This document shows, in pieces, positions 50,352-58,972 of a DNA stretch of 64,000 bases (position 1 is the stretch's first letter; the number at the start of each line of letters is the position of its first letter). The stretch is taken from positions 1-64,000 of the forward strand of contig JAFWZG010000040.1 in assembly GCA_017517385.1 (NCBI GenBank), written 5' to 3'. This DNA comes from Akkermansia sp. (GTDB lineage Bacteria; Verrucomicrobiota; Verrucomicrobiia; Verrucomicrobiales; Akkermansiaceae). Under the pieces are notes generated by a model that did not search any database, was not told the origin of the DNA, and was given only the letters and a program-made list of their open reading frames with translations. Both the position numbers and the translations under genes were made by a program.

Positions 50352-50747
50352 ATGAAACAGCTCCGTATTACCGTTGCCGGTCAGACCTTTGACGTTACCG
50401 TAGAAACCCTTGGTGGCAGCAATGCCGCTCCCGCACCCGCTCCTGTGGCTGCTCCCGCTCCCGTGGCCGCTCCCGTGGTAGCCGCCGCTCCCATAGCAGC
50501 TCCCGCTCCTGCTCCCGCTCCTGCAGCTGGCGCAGGCACCCCCATCCAGAGCCCCCTGGCTGGTAAGGTTGTATCCCTCGATGTGAAGCCCGGCACCGCC
50601 GTGAAGGAAGGTGATCAGGTGCTCACTCTGGAGGCTATGAAGATGAACACCGTCATCTACGCTCCCGCTAACGGTACCGTGACCAGCTTCTGCGTGGCTC
50701 CCGGCGACACCGTGGCTGAGAACCAGCCTCTGGCCTACCTCGGTTAA
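50352..50747 (+). CDS. mmdC: Methylmalonyl-CoA decarboxylase gamma subunit (biotin carboxyl carrier)
   Basis: This 131-aa protein has an N-terminal MKQLRITVAGQTFDVTVE strand, an Ala/Pro linker (about 24-62), and a biotinyl domain (about 63-131) with the biotinylation site EAMKMNT, Lys about residue 97. It carries the carboxyl group from MmdA to the membrane subunit MmdB. The flexible linker is normal for such carriers, and its DNA is repetitive (GCTCCCGCTCCTG units). It starts 48 nt after mmdD. Confidence 0.93.
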   Translation: MKQLRITVAGQTFDVTVETLGGSNAAPAPAPVAAPAPVAAPVVAAAPIAAPAPAPAPAAGAGTPIQSPLAGKVVSLDVKPGTAVKEGDQVLTLEAMKMNTVIYAPANGTVTSFCVAPGDTVAENQPLAYLG

Positions 50748-50821
50748 GCCCCTGTTGGCTTACAGGCCCTGCACTACAAGTGTGCAGGGGGTGTAACAAT
50801 CAGTAAATTTCCCATTGCAAT

Positions 50822-52213
50822 ATGCAAGAACTCATTAATTCCCTCGCGGATTTCATCTCCGGCATCGGATTATTCCAGATGACGTGGCAGATGTACGCCA
50901 TGTGGGGTATCGTGGCCGTTCTGCTGTATCTGGGTGTAGCGAAACAGTTTGAGCCGCTGCTCATGGTGCCGATTGCTTTCGGCGCTCTCATCGCTAACAT
51001 CCCGGACAACGGTATGGTCATCACCCAGGCTCAGCGAGAAGTCGTGGCCCTCAAGGATGGGCAGGTGGATCGCTCCACTATCGATGACGTGGGCTTTATC
51101 TCGCTCACCCTTGCCCCGTACGAAGAACCCGGCGTAAGTATGCAGAGTACTGAAGGCCTCTCCGATGAGGTGAAGCAGCAGTACGAGACTGCCATGGCTG
51201 AGCCCATGGTGGCTCATGAAAACGGCAAAGGTCGCGTACGCGTCACAGGCCAGACCCCGCAGAAGTACCTCGTCGTAAAACCCGAGGGTGGCCTCTTTGA
51301 CTTTCTCGGCCTCGGCATTAAGTGCGAGATTTTCCCGGCGCTCATTTTCATGGGCGTAGGCGCACTGACGGACTTCGGCCCGCTGCTTGCCTCTCCCAAG
51401 GCCCTGCTTCTGGGTGCAGCAGCTCAGGGTGGTGTAGCCTTCACCTTCCTCTCCGCTGTATGCTTGGGCTTCACCAAGGGCCAGGCCAGCGCCATTGGCA
51501 TTATCGGCGGAGCAGACGGCCCCACCTCTATCTTCTTGGCCAGTAAGCTGGCTCCGGAGCTTCTGGGTGCCATCGCTGTGGCTGCTTATACTTACATGGC
51601 TCTCGTGCCGCTCATTCAGCCGCCCTTCATGCGCCTGTGCACCACTGAGAAGCAGCGTAAGATTAAGATGAAGAGTCTGCGCATGGTTTCCAAGGGAGAG
51701 AAGATGTTCTTCTGCTTCACGGTAACCATCCTGACCATCCTTCTCTGCCCGGATGCAGCTCCTCTGCTCGGCATGCTCATGTTCGGCAACTTCCTGCGTG
51801 AGTGTAAGGTGACGGAGCGTCTCGTAAACTGCGCTCAGAATGAGCTCATGAACATCACCACCATCCTTCTGGGTGTATCCGTAGGCCTTACTATGCAGGG
51901 CGTACGTTTCCTGAAGGGTGAAACCCTGCTCATCATCATGCTGGGTGTGGTGGCCTTCGCCGTGGCTACCTGCTGCGGTCTCATCTGCGCTCAGATTATG
52001 AACCTTATCCCCGGCTGGCGCAAGACCCCCATTAACCCGCTCATCGGTTCCGCCGGTGTGTCCGCCGTTCCCATGGCTGCCCGTGTGTCTCACAACGAGG
52101 GCCAGAAGGCTGACCGCACCAACTTCCTGCTCATGCACGCCATGGGCCCGAACGTTGCAGGCGTGATTGGTACCGCAGTTATCGCCGGTTACTATATCAC
52201 CACGCTGAACTGA
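50822..52213 (+). CDS. mmdB: Na+-translocating decarboxylase beta subunit (OadB/MmdB) with a large insertion
   Basis: This 463-aa membrane protein catalyses decarboxylation of carboxybiotin coupled to Na+ export. It has OadB signatures: FPALIFMGVGALTDFGPLLASPKALLLGAAAQGGV, GQASAIGIIGGADGPTSIF with its Na+-site Asp, and GVSVGLTMQG...VSAVPMAARVSHNEGQK. Between an early helix pair and the family's conserved IKCEIFPALIF there are about 90 extra residues (about 65-155: VITQAQREVVALKDGQVDRSTIDDVGFISL...GRVRVTGQTPQKYLVVKPEGG). This part is soluble and beta-rich, and not seen in the short E. coli or Klebsiella forms I recall. Confidence 0.92.
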   Translation: MQELINSLADFISGIGLFQMTWQMYAMWGIVAVLLYLGVAKQFEPLLMVPIAFGALIANIPDNGMVITQAQREVVALKDGQVDRSTIDDVGFISLTLAPYEEPGVSMQSTEGLSDEVKQQYETAMAEPMVAHENGKGRVRVTGQTPQKYLVVKPEGGLFDFLGLGIKCEIFPALIFMGVGALTDFGPLLASPKALLLGAAAQGGVAFTFLSAVCLGFTKGQASAIGIIGGADGPTSIFLASKLAPELLGAIAVAAYTYMALVPLIQPPFMRLCTTEKQRKIKMKSLRMVSKGEKMFFCFTVTILTILLCPDAAPLLGMLMFGNFLRECKVTERLVNCAQNELMNITTILLGVSVGLTMQGVRFLKGETLLIIMLGVVAFAVATCCGLICAQIMNLIPGWRKTPINPLIGSAGVSAVPMAARVSHNEGQKADRTNFLLMHAMGPNVAGVIGTAVIAGYYITTLN

Positions 52214-52240
52214 TACTAGGATAACGCAAGCTTATCATTC

Positions 52241-52280
52241 AGCCGCCGCTCCTCAGAGGAACGGCGGCTGTTTTTTATTT
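52241..52280 (+). terminator. Terminator of the mmd operon
   Basis: AGCCGCCG pairs with CGGCGGCT, with an internal TCCTC/GAGGA stem, followed by GTTTTTTATTT. Confidence 0.92.
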
Positions 52281-52456
52281 ACCAGAATGAGGAAAGATTA
52301 CAAATGGCCTACAAGGCCTTTGTATGTGGAGAACATGTGAATACAATCTCGCGCCATAATGGGGCTCTGAGGGCGATTTTACAGGCTTTACTTGCCCACC
52401 TGCACCACTCACTCTCTGGCATCAAAAAGAACAGGCGAAACGCACCCCGCACAATC
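52281..52456. other. Intergenic stretch between mmdB and the SRP RNA
   Basis: About 175 nt without a credible gene. A small inverted repeat GGCC-TACAA-GGCC occurs at about 52307-52319. Nothing else recognised. Confidence 0.4.
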
Positions 52457-52465
52457 AAAAAAAAC

Positions 52466-52562
52466 GCCACCGAGGCGAACCCGGCAGATAAGGTCTGAAT
52501 ACCGCTGCTACCTCTCGGTCCTGACGGGGTTTTCCAGCCATACCTCCGGGGGCCCCGGTGGC
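52466..52562 (-). ncRNA. ffs: Signal recognition particle RNA (4.5S type)
   Basis: Minus-strand RNA of about 97 nt. A 10-bp closing stem pairs GCCACCGGGG (52562-52553) with CCTCGGTGGC (52475-52466). The apical SRP domain is clear: GTCAGGACC, a GAGA tetraloop (GNRA), then GGTAGCAGC, matching the universal CAGG / AGCAG symmetric loop. A run of eight U follows the stem and serves as terminator. It binds Ffh to target membrane proteins. No protein ORF is needed here. Confidence 0.9.
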
Positions 52563-52568
52563 AAGGAG

Positions 52569-52597
52569 AGTTTGCCACAGTCTGCAGCAGGAGTCAA
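52569..52597 (-). promoter_or_regulatory. Probable promoter of the SRP RNA
   Basis: Minus strand TTGACT (52597-52592), 17-nt spacer, CAAACT (52574-52569), ending 6 nt before the mature 5' end. The -10 is weak. Confidence 0.5.
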
Positions 52598-52629
52598 GAC
52601 ATTATTCACTCTCCTGCCAAGTATGGCAC

Positions 52630-52663
52630 AAAAAAGCGGGGCAATCCGTTAAGATTGCCCCGC
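52630..52663 (-). terminator. Terminator of the 75-aa protein gene
   Basis: Minus strand perfect 11-bp stem GCGGGGCAATC/GATTGCCCCGC with a 6-nt loop, then six T. Confidence 0.92.
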
Positions 52664-52683
52664 GTGTGAGGATAAATCCTTTA

Positions 52684-52911
52684 TCAGGTTGCTATGCCGA
52701 AGTGGCGCTGGATGTCCGCAAAGATGCGATCGCGCAGAGTGCGAGCCTTCTTAATATCCCTAGTACGCAGGGAGAAGCGGAGACGCTCTGCTGTGGCATC
52801 CGGCTTATGAACCGTAACGTGGCACCACCATACACCGCGGTTATTCCACAGGTGGTGGTTAAGGTTGTCATCGTTAATACGAAGCGCGATTTTAGTTTGT
52901 TGGGGGGTCAT
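52684..52911 (-). CDS. Small protein resembling an integrase arm-binding domain
   Basis: This 75-aa protein ends just before a perfect terminator, which supports a real gene. Its sequence (VWWCHVTVHKPDATAERLRFSLRTRDIKKARTLRDRIFADIQRHFG) has the strand-strand-helix pattern of the N-terminal arm-binding domains of tyrosine integrases. There, a line like RLRFSLRTRDIKKARTLRD is typical. No catalytic domain follows, so it could be an independent small DNA-binding protein or a remnant. It lies on the minus strand between rpmB and the SRP RNA, with 171 nt upstream that show no promoter I would trust. Confidence 0.68.
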   Translation of the reverse strand: MTPQQTKIALRINDDNLNHHLWNNRGVWWCHVTVHKPDATAERLRFSLRTRDIKKARTLRDRIFADIQRHFGIAT

Positions 52912-53082
52912 TTTAGTCTCGAAATGCTTAGTCTGTTAATTCAGTAGGAAGCCTTGCGAAGTACCCGCGTTCGTTCTGAGAACAGCCCCGCGGCACTTAG
53001 GAATCTTCTGATTCGAAAAGATAGACTCACTAATGTGCCGCCCCGTTCAAAAAAAGTGACGTTTTTCTGAGGGGGGGGATTA

Positions 53083-53358
53083 TTAGAGAATCCCGGCCTT
53101 CTTGAGAACGTTGTAGGCACCGTTCTTGGAGATAGAGCGAAGAGCCTTGCAGGAAAGCTTCATGCGGATGTAACCACCACGGCCGCCGTTAAGCTCAGGC
53201 ACCCAGATACGCTTCTCCTGAAGGTTCGGGTAGACCGTACGGTTGACAGTCTTAGTAACGTGACGACCGATACCGCCCTTCTTCTTGGCAAGACCGGAGC
53301 GATGGATGCGGCGGCCCTTATGCGGCATGGCAAGCGTAATATTGCAGATTCTGGACAT
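53083..53358 (-). CDS. rpmB: 50S ribosomal protein L28
   Basis: This 91-aa protein matches L28. It starts MSRICNITLAMPHKG and has the core PNLQEKRIWVPELNGGRGGYIRMKLSCKALRSISKNGA. L28 usually starts with MSRRCxLTGK; here the fourth residue is Ile and the GK is replaced, but the Cys is kept. Length is somewhat above the usual 78 aa because of an insertion after residue 20 (GLAKKKGGIGRHVTKTVNRTV). It has its own promoter. rpmG is not adjacent. Confidence 0.93.
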   Translation of the reverse strand: MSRICNITLAMPHKGRRIHRSGLAKKKGGIGRHVTKTVNRTVYPNLQEKRIWVPELNGGRGGYIRMKLSCKALRSISKNGAYNVLKKAGIL

Positions 53359-53394
53359 AAGATTTTCTACGGTTAAAAAGATTAGCGGAGCGAT

Positions 53395-53422
53395 ATTTTA
53401 CACCATTTCTGGCATACGTCAA
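53395..53422 (-). promoter_or_regulatory. Promoter of rpmB
   Basis: Minus strand TTGACG (53422-53417), 16-nt spacer, TAAAAT (53400-53395). Confidence 0.75.
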
Positions 53423-53545
53423 GGCGAATTTGCATTTTTCAGCAAAAATCTTGAAAAACTAAGCTCCAGAGCAATAAATATGTGAAAAGAAGAGGTAAAG
53501 GCAGGAGTGAAGCTGTGTCATAGCCATGCAAGACGTGGAACATGC

Positions 53546-53574
53546 TTGAAAGAAGGGCTGAGACATGATAATTT
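53546..53574 (+). promoter_or_regulatory. Promoter of the moxR-bat operon
   Basis: TTGAAA (53546-53551), 17-nt spacer, TAATTT (53569-53574). Leader is about 11 nt to the ATG at 53592. Confidence 0.65.
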
Positions 53575-53591
53575 AAATAAACGAGCGAACA

Positions 53592-54575
53592 ATGAATACC
53601 GAGCAATTCAACGAAGAGATAGCGCAAAGCTCCGCCTGGGTGAGCGTGGTAAAAATGGAGATGGCGCGGGTGGTGGTAGGCCAGCAGGAGCTGATAAACC
53701 GCCTGATATTGAGTCTGCTCTGCAAAGGGCACGTTCTTTTGGAAGGCGTTCCCGGACTGGCTAAAACGCTATCCGTAAAAGCACTGGCAGGCACACTGCG
53801 CGCCGGGTTCTCGCGCATCCAGTTCACGCCGGATTTGCTACCGGCAGACCTGCTGGGCACCATGGTTTATAACCCTGATGAGCACCGTTTCAGTGCGAAA
53901 AAGGGCCCCATTTTCTCCAATCTAATTCTGGCGGACGAAATCAACCGAGCACCGGCCAAGGTGCAGAGTGCCCTTCTGGAAGCCATGCAAGAGCGCCAGG
54001 TAACACTGGGCGAGACAAGTTATGCACTGCCGAATCCCTTCCTTGTACTGGCCACACAAAACCCCATTGAACAAGAAGGCACCTACCAGCTCCCGGAGGC
54101 CCAGCTGGACCGCTTCCTTTTCAAAGTGCTTGTAGATTATCCCTCGCGGGAAGAAGAACTGCGTGTGCTGGAGCTCATGAGCAAAACATCCGGCACCCCG
54201 ACCACAAGCCCGGTAGTCACAGAGGAGGAAATTGAGCACTCTCGCACCCTGATGAACCAAATCTTTACGGATCCCGCCGTAGAGCGATACATTGTGGACC
54301 TCGTTCGCGCCACCCGAGCCCCGGGCAAGCTGGACAGGAGTCTGGATGGGCTGGTACGAGCCGGTGCCTCCCCCCGTGCCACCATCAACATAGCTCTGGC
54401 AGCAAAGGCGCTTGCCTTCACGCGCCAGCGCGGGTACGTGACTCCCCAAGATGTAAAGGATTTGGCACACGATATTCTGCGCCACCGCATTCTGCTCTCC
54501 TATGAAGCGGAGGCTGCAAATGTGACAAGTGACAACATTATAGACCACATCCTTTCGAAGGTTCCCGTGCCGTAA
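53592..54575 (+). CDS. MoxR-family AAA+ ATPase
   Basis: This 327-aa AAA+ protein has Walker A GVPGLAKTLS (about residue 52), Walker B LADEINRAPAKVQSALLEAMQERQV, sensor 1 VLATQNPIEQEGTYQLPEAQLDRF and the lid domain. MoxR ATPases act as chaperones, often with VWA-domain proteins; the following genes include DUF58 and VWA proteins of the Bat system. Length is normal. It is first in the operon, 26 nt ahead of the DUF58 gene. Confidence 0.95.
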   Translation: MNTEQFNEEIAQSSAWVSVVKMEMARVVVGQQELINRLILSLLCKGHVLLEGVPGLAKTLSVKALAGTLRAGFSRIQFTPDLLPADLLGTMVYNPDEHRFSAKKGPIFSNLILADEINRAPAKVQSALLEAMQERQVTLGETSYALPNPFLVLATQNPIEQEGTYQLPEAQLDRFLFKVLVDYPSREEELRVLELMSKTSGTPTTSPVVTEEEIEHSRTLMNQIFTDPAVERYIVDLVRATRAPGKLDRSLDGLVRAGASPRATINIALAAKALAFTRQRGYVTPQDVKDLAHDILRHRILLSYEAEAANVTSDNIIDHILSKVPVP

Positions 54576-54601
54576 GCTCTTGCATTAGCTGCTCTCCACT
54601 C

Positions 54602-55492
54602 ATGGATAAGACACAGGAAATCATGCAGCAGGTGCGCCGCATCGAGATGCAGGCGCGCAGGCTTGTTACCGCCACCTTTGCCGGGCAGTACCGCTCCGGC
54701 TTCCGTGGCCAAGGGCTGGATTTTGATGATTTCCGCGAATATATGCCGGGGGATGAGCCCCGCTTCATAGACTGGAAAGTGACGGCCCGCACCGGCACGC
54801 CGTATGTGAGAAAGTTTCACGAGGAGCGAGAGCAGGCACTGCTGCTGGCGGTGGATACGAGTGCCAGCATGCGCTACGCAGGCGGAGGCTCAACTGACAG
54901 CAAGCTGGAATACGCAGCACGCATCGCGGCAGTGCTAGCCTTCAGCGCTGTGCAGAATGGTGATAAAATCGGCCTACTGCTTTTCGGCTGCCGCCCGCAC
55001 TTATATCTTCCCCCGGCCAAAGGCATGAAGCAGTGCCTACGCGTGGTGCGTGAAATCCTTTCTGCCCCGCCCGGAGGCGAGGATGACAGCATGGAAGACA
55101 TTACAACGGAGATTATCCTTACGCAGCGCAAACCTGCCATGTGCTTCCTGATAAGTGATTTTCTCATGCAACCGGATAAACAAGCCGTTGGCAAGCTCAG
55201 CTTTGTTCACGAGCTCATCCCCCTGCGGATTAATGACCCGCTGGAACTAGAGCTGCCGATGGTGGGAAGCTTCTACGCTCAGGATCCTGAAAGCGGTGAG
55301 CAATTCATCGCTACCCCGGGAGACGAAGATATGCGCACCGCCCACAGCAAGGCCATGAGAGCTCATATGCTCAACTGGGAGCGCACATTCACCCGCCAGG
55401 GAATAGATTATCTGAGCCTGCTCACCCACCTAGATTTCATGCCGGAGCTTCGTAAACTCTTTGCACGGCGCAGCCGCCTCTTTGCCCGCTAA
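54602..55492 (+). CDS. DUF58-domain protein
   Basis: This 296-aa protein has the DUF58 signature (about 50-80: GLDFDDFREYMPGDEPRFIDWKVTARTG with RxYxPGDxxRxIDW-like spacing), followed by a VWA-like fold with AVDTSASMRY (partial MIDAS DxSxS). DUF58 proteins follow MoxR in Bat and related operons. It is normal in length and soluble. The following gene is 22 nt away. Confidence 0.92.
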   Translation: MDKTQEIMQQVRRIEMQARRLVTATFAGQYRSGFRGQGLDFDDFREYMPGDEPRFIDWKVTARTGTPYVRKFHEEREQALLLAVDTSASMRYAGGGSTDSKLEYAARIAAVLAFSAVQNGDKIGLLLFGCRPHLYLPPAKGMKQCLRVVREILSAPPGGEDDSMEDITTEIILTQRKPAMCFLISDFLMQPDKQAVGKLSFVHELIPLRINDPLELELPMVGSFYAQDPESGEQFIATPGDEDMRTAHSKAMRAHMLNWERTFTRQGIDYLSLLTHLDFMPELRKLFARRSRLFAR

Positions 55493-55513
55493 CCCCTGCC
55501 CCGCACCACCACA

Positions 55514-56077
55514 ATGAATGAACACATTCTGCAAGCCATACCGCAACTGGAGGGAAACGTACCGCCGGAGACGTTCATGGCATCAGATTTTCAGGAGCTT
55601 ATCATCTGTGGTCTTGGAGTGGCGCTGGGGCTGGCAGGGCTTGGAATCCGCAGAGTGTTACGCCGCAAAGCTAAAAAGCTGCAGCACGCCAGCCTAACGC
55701 CCCAGCAGCAAGCAGAGCGAGAACTGGATGAATTGGCAGAGCAGCTGCCTCCCCTGCGGGAGTGCAGCCTAAAGCTCTCTATGATTATCCGCCGGTTTCT
55801 GACCTCTCAGGTGAAAGATGCCGCCATGTACGAAACGCACGAGGAATTCTGCCACCGCATGGATACCCTCTCCACCTTGCCGATTGCCTGCAGGTATGAA
55901 ACCCGCTTCATTCTGGAAAGGCTGGCGGATATGAAGTACCGTGGCATCACGCAGCAGGATCCGCAGCAAGTGCGCGTCCTCATAGAAGAAACCCGCGGCC
56001 TTGTTACCCTTATCACCAAAGCTCAGGAAGAAGAAGCCGCCGCAGCCGCAGCTATAGCCAAAGTGCAGAAATTATGA
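55514..56077 (+). CDS. DUF4381-like membrane protein of the Bat operon
   Basis: This 187-aa protein has one membrane helix (about 29-48: ELIICGLGVALGLAGLGIRRVLRRKAKK) and a helical cytoplasmic part. Features resemble the small DUF4381-type protein found between DUF58 and VWA genes in MoxR operons: LDELAEQLPPLRECSLKLSMIIRRFLTSQVKDAAMYETHEEF. The last four bases overlap the next gene by ATGA. The Ala-rich tail is not conserved. Function is probably structural. Confidence 0.75.
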   Translation: MNEHILQAIPQLEGNVPPETFMASDFQELIICGLGVALGLAGLGIRRVLRRKAKKLQHASLTPQQQAERELDELAEQLPPLRECSLKLSMIIRRFLTSQVKDAAMYETHEEFCHRMDTLSTLPIACRYETRFILERLADMKYRGITQQDPQQVRVLIEETRGLVTLITKAQEEEAAAAAAIAKVQKL

Positions 56078-57183
56078 GTCTTTTCTCCAGCATATCATTA
56101 GCTGCCACCCAAACTGGGGTGCCTGAAGCAACACGAGAGTTCGTGCTGCAAGAACCGGGCTGGCTGTGGGCACTGCTGCTGCTGCCGCCCCTACTGCTGC
56201 TGCGCCGCTTCCCGGGCACGGCAACGGGCATCAGCCACCCCACCATCCGCTTTATAGCAGAACAACTGCGCCGTCCGGCACGCTTGGCCGGGCACATAGG
56301 CCCCATCTGCCTGAGCTTGGGCATAGCCTCACTTCTGGTGGCATTGGCTCGCCCCTGCTGGTGCAACAGCTACCAAGAGCAAAAAGTGAGCGGCATTGAT
56401 ATCATGCTCTGCTGTGACCTCTCCGGCTCCATGGCGGAAAGAGATATGGTGTTCACCACGCGCGACGAACAGAACCGCCGCAGACGCATTACCGTGGACC
56501 GCCTCACGGCATCTCAGCGCGTGATAAAAGAGTTCATCGACGCCCGCCCGAATGACCGCATCGGGCTTGTGGCCTTCGCCGGCAAAGCTAGGCTTTGCAG
56601 CCCTCTCACGCTCGATCACAGCATGATCAATGATGTGATAGACCAGTTCTATGTAATCCCGGAAAGCAGCCATAACCAAGGAAATGCTTCTACTCGCTCC
56701 GGCTACATCGCTCAGGACGGCACGGCTATTGGCTCAGCTATCGCCTCCGCCGCTACCCGCCTCAACGAACGCCGAGAAACAAAATCCAAAGTCATCATCC
56801 TAGTGACGGATGGCGTGAATAACAGCGGCACCATTTCTCCGACAGATGCTGCCCGCTTGGCCGCTGAGCTTGGCATTAGGATTTTCACCATAGCCATAGG
56901 GCGTGATAAACAGCTCTCTGATTACACCGCGCAGGTAGATTTATACGATGAACCTACGCTGAAGGAAATAGCCCGCCTGACTGATGGAAATTTCTACCGT
57001 GCTAGCTCAGGTGCCGGGCTATTACAGGCCTTTGCCAGCATTGATCGGCTGGAGAAGACGGAGGCAACCCGCCGCACCTTCCAGAGCTATGACGAGCTAT
57101 TCCCCTGGCCGCTGGGAATCGCCTGCGTCCTGCTTACGCTGGGATGCCTGCTACACTTCACTCGCCCCCGCCCTGCCCCTTGA
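56074..57183 (+). CDS. batA: VWA-domain protein BatA-like
   Basis: This 369-aa membrane protein has two N-terminal hydrophobic segments (about 29-48 and 71-91), then a VWA domain (about 105-320) with the full MIDAS DLSGSMAE and the LVTDGVNNSG strand. A C-terminal membrane helix (about 342-360) follows. Bat proteins are linked to aerotolerance in Bacteroides and Leptospira. The N-terminal region LWALLLLPPLLLLRRFPG is the typical BatA front. It couples to the upstream gene by ATGA. The next gene is 19 nt away. Confidence 0.9.
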   Translation: MSLFSSISLAATQTGVPEATREFVLQEPGWLWALLLLPPLLLLRRFPGTATGISHPTIRFIAEQLRRPARLAGHIGPICLSLGIASLLVALARPCWCNSYQEQKVSGIDIMLCCDLSGSMAERDMVFTTRDEQNRRRRITVDRLTASQRVIKEFIDARPNDRIGLVAFAGKARLCSPLTLDHSMINDVIDQFYVIPESSHNQGNASTRSGYIAQDGTAIGSAIASAATRLNERRETKSKVIILVTDGVNNSGTISPTDAARLAAELGIRIFTIAIGRDKQLSDYTAQVDLYDEPTLKEIARLTDGNFYRASSGAGLLQAFASIDRLEKTEATRRTFQSYDELFPWPLGIACVLLTLGCLLHFTRPRPAP

Positions 57184-57202
57184 CCCGCGATTATAATATG
57201 CC

Positions 57203-58960
57203 ATGAGCTTTTTATACCCCTACGTTCTTCTTGCCTTGCTACTGCCCATCCTACTGGCAGTAGTGACCATACTTGCCCGGCGGCGCTCGCAGCAGGCATG
57301 GCAAATGCTGGTCTCCCCGGCGCACCGAGATGAACTCGTGACCCGCCCGCCGTTCCACCGCACGGTACTTCCGGCCATACTGGGACTGCTGGCTCTGACT
57401 TTCACCATTCTGGCAGCTGCTCGCCCCATCAATGGCTACACTGAGGCCGGTGCTACCACCAATTCACGGAATATTCTCATCGCCATGGATATCTCCCGCT
57501 CCATGGAAACGCAGGACGTAAAGCCCTCCCGCCTAGAGCAAGCCCGCTCCGCGGCTTATGAACTCATCAAAGCCCTGCCTGAAGATAAAATCGGGCTCAT
57601 TGTCTTTTCCGGCGAGGCGAACATGGTGGTACCGCTCACCTATGACCACGCCTCACTGAGTGAAACGCTTCAGCACATAGACCGCAGCTGGGTGGCAACA
57701 GGCGGCACAAACTTCGGGCAGGTGCTGAACCACGCCATGGAGAACTTCAAACGCTCCGCGCCGGATGGCACAAACGCTCTCATTATCCTCAGTGATGGTG
57801 AAGACACGGTGCGCACTTCATCAGAAGCCGCGGCAGAAGCCCGTGAACGCCACCTTCTCGTCATCACCGTAGGCATAGGTACTGAAACCGGCGGAACCAT
57901 CCCGGACACCTATGCCGAAAACGGGCTCTGGCGAGACGCCTCCGGCCGCCACGTTGTAAGTAAGCTGAATGTACGCCTGCTGCGGGACTTTGCCTCAGCC
58001 ACGGGAGGAGCCTTTTACCAGATGAACTCCGGCACGAATTTATCTGCCTTCGTGCGAGAGTCCGTAGCGCGGCTAGAACGCCACGAGGAAGCCTTCTCGA
58101 TAAACAAATGCCCGAATGATCTTTTCGTATGGTTTGCCGTCATCGCGTTGGTACTGCTGGTGAGCTCCATACTGCTGAGCACCGAATGGTGGAAAAGAGC
58201 CCATACCGCTCTACTGATGACCTTAAGCATCCTATTGCTCAACCAGCATGCACAAGCTGCCAGCAGGGAAAGCGCTGAGGCATATGCTGAAGGCAATGCA
58301 CTGGCCGCACAGCAACTCCATCAGGCCGCTCAGGAAGCGTATTCCCGAGCACTACTGGATGATGACCCCGCCATGCAAACCGCCGCTCTGCACGCTCTGG
58401 GAAATCTGGCCTCATCTACCACATTTAACAAGCTCAGAATCATTTACGATGAGCTTGCCGCCCTGCCCGCCCTGCCGGATGGTTCTGCCCCACGGCCTGC
58501 CCCCGAGCAATTGCAAAGCATCGTGGACGAACTCAGGCAAAATCTCGTTCTCTACCACGATGCCTTAAAGATTACACCGGATTTCGCGCCTGCCCACGCC
58601 AATATCTCCGCCATTAATAAGCTCATCAATGAACTGGAAAAGGAGATAGGGAGACTTAACCTAGAGCCACCTCAGCAGGACGTGCCAGCGCCGGATGATG
58701 ACAGCCTGCAGGATAATCAACCGAACGACCGGCCTCAAAACAATCCCGCCCCGCAGGACGACAATCAGCCGCAGGACAACGCCCCTCAAGACGAGGAGCC
58801 ACAGCAACAGGATACCCCCGAGCCGGAGGATGACAACCAGAGTGATGAAGAGAAAGCACGCCAGCGTGCTGAAAGCCTCCTGCGCATGCACATGGATGAA
58901 GAAATGGCCTCACCCATTCCTCCGCAGAACACCGCAATTCACCCCGAAAAAGATTATTAA
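57203..58960 (+). CDS. batB: BatB-BatC fusion (VWA plus TPR protein)
   Basis: This 585-aa protein has the BatB part (about 1-330) with two N-terminal helices, a MIDAS in IAMDISRSMETQ, ALIILSDGED, and a C-terminal helix (about 309-330). A second hydrophobic, signal-like stretch (about 333-350: HTALLMTLSILLLNQHAQA) follows. Then comes a TPR region (about 355-480) and an acidic, Pro/Gln/Asp-rich tail (about 485-585). BatC is a TPR protein usually encoded separately. The internal signal-like segment marks the fusion point, and the TPR part may lie in the periplasm. Confidence 0.88.
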   Translation: MSFLYPYVLLALLLPILLAVVTILARRRSQQAWQMLVSPAHRDELVTRPPFHRTVLPAILGLLALTFTILAAARPINGYTEAGATTNSRNILIAMDISRSMETQDVKPSRLEQARSAAYELIKALPEDKIGLIVFSGEANMVVPLTYDHASLSETLQHIDRSWVATGGTNFGQVLNHAMENFKRSAPDGTNALIILSDGEDTVRTSSEAAAEARERHLLVITVGIGTETGGTIPDTYAENGLWRDASGRHVVSKLNVRLLRDFASATGGAFYQMNSGTNLSAFVRESVARLERHEEAFSINKCPNDLFVWFAVIALVLLVSSILLSTEWWKRAHTALLMTLSILLLNQHAQAASRESAEAYAEGNALAAQQLHQAAQEAYSRALLDDDPAMQTAALHALGNLASSTTFNKLRIIYDELAALPALPDGSAPRPAPEQLQSIVDELRQNLVLYHDALKITPDFAPAHANISAINKLINELEKEIGRLNLEPPQQDVPAPDDDSLQDNQPNDRPQNNPAPQDDNQPQDNAPQDEEPQQQDTPEPEDDNQSDEEKARQRAESLLRMHMDEEMASPIPPQNTAIHPEKDY

Positions 58961-58972
58961 AACACGACTATC

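Noticed and set aside
50870-52138. Minus-strand open frame (422 codons) across mmdB
   Set aside because: Antisense shadow; the plus-strand frame is a clear OadB-family protein.
52309-52578. Minus-strand 89-codon frame at the SRP locus
   Set aside because: It covers the SRP RNA; the RNA structure and terminator explain the stretch.
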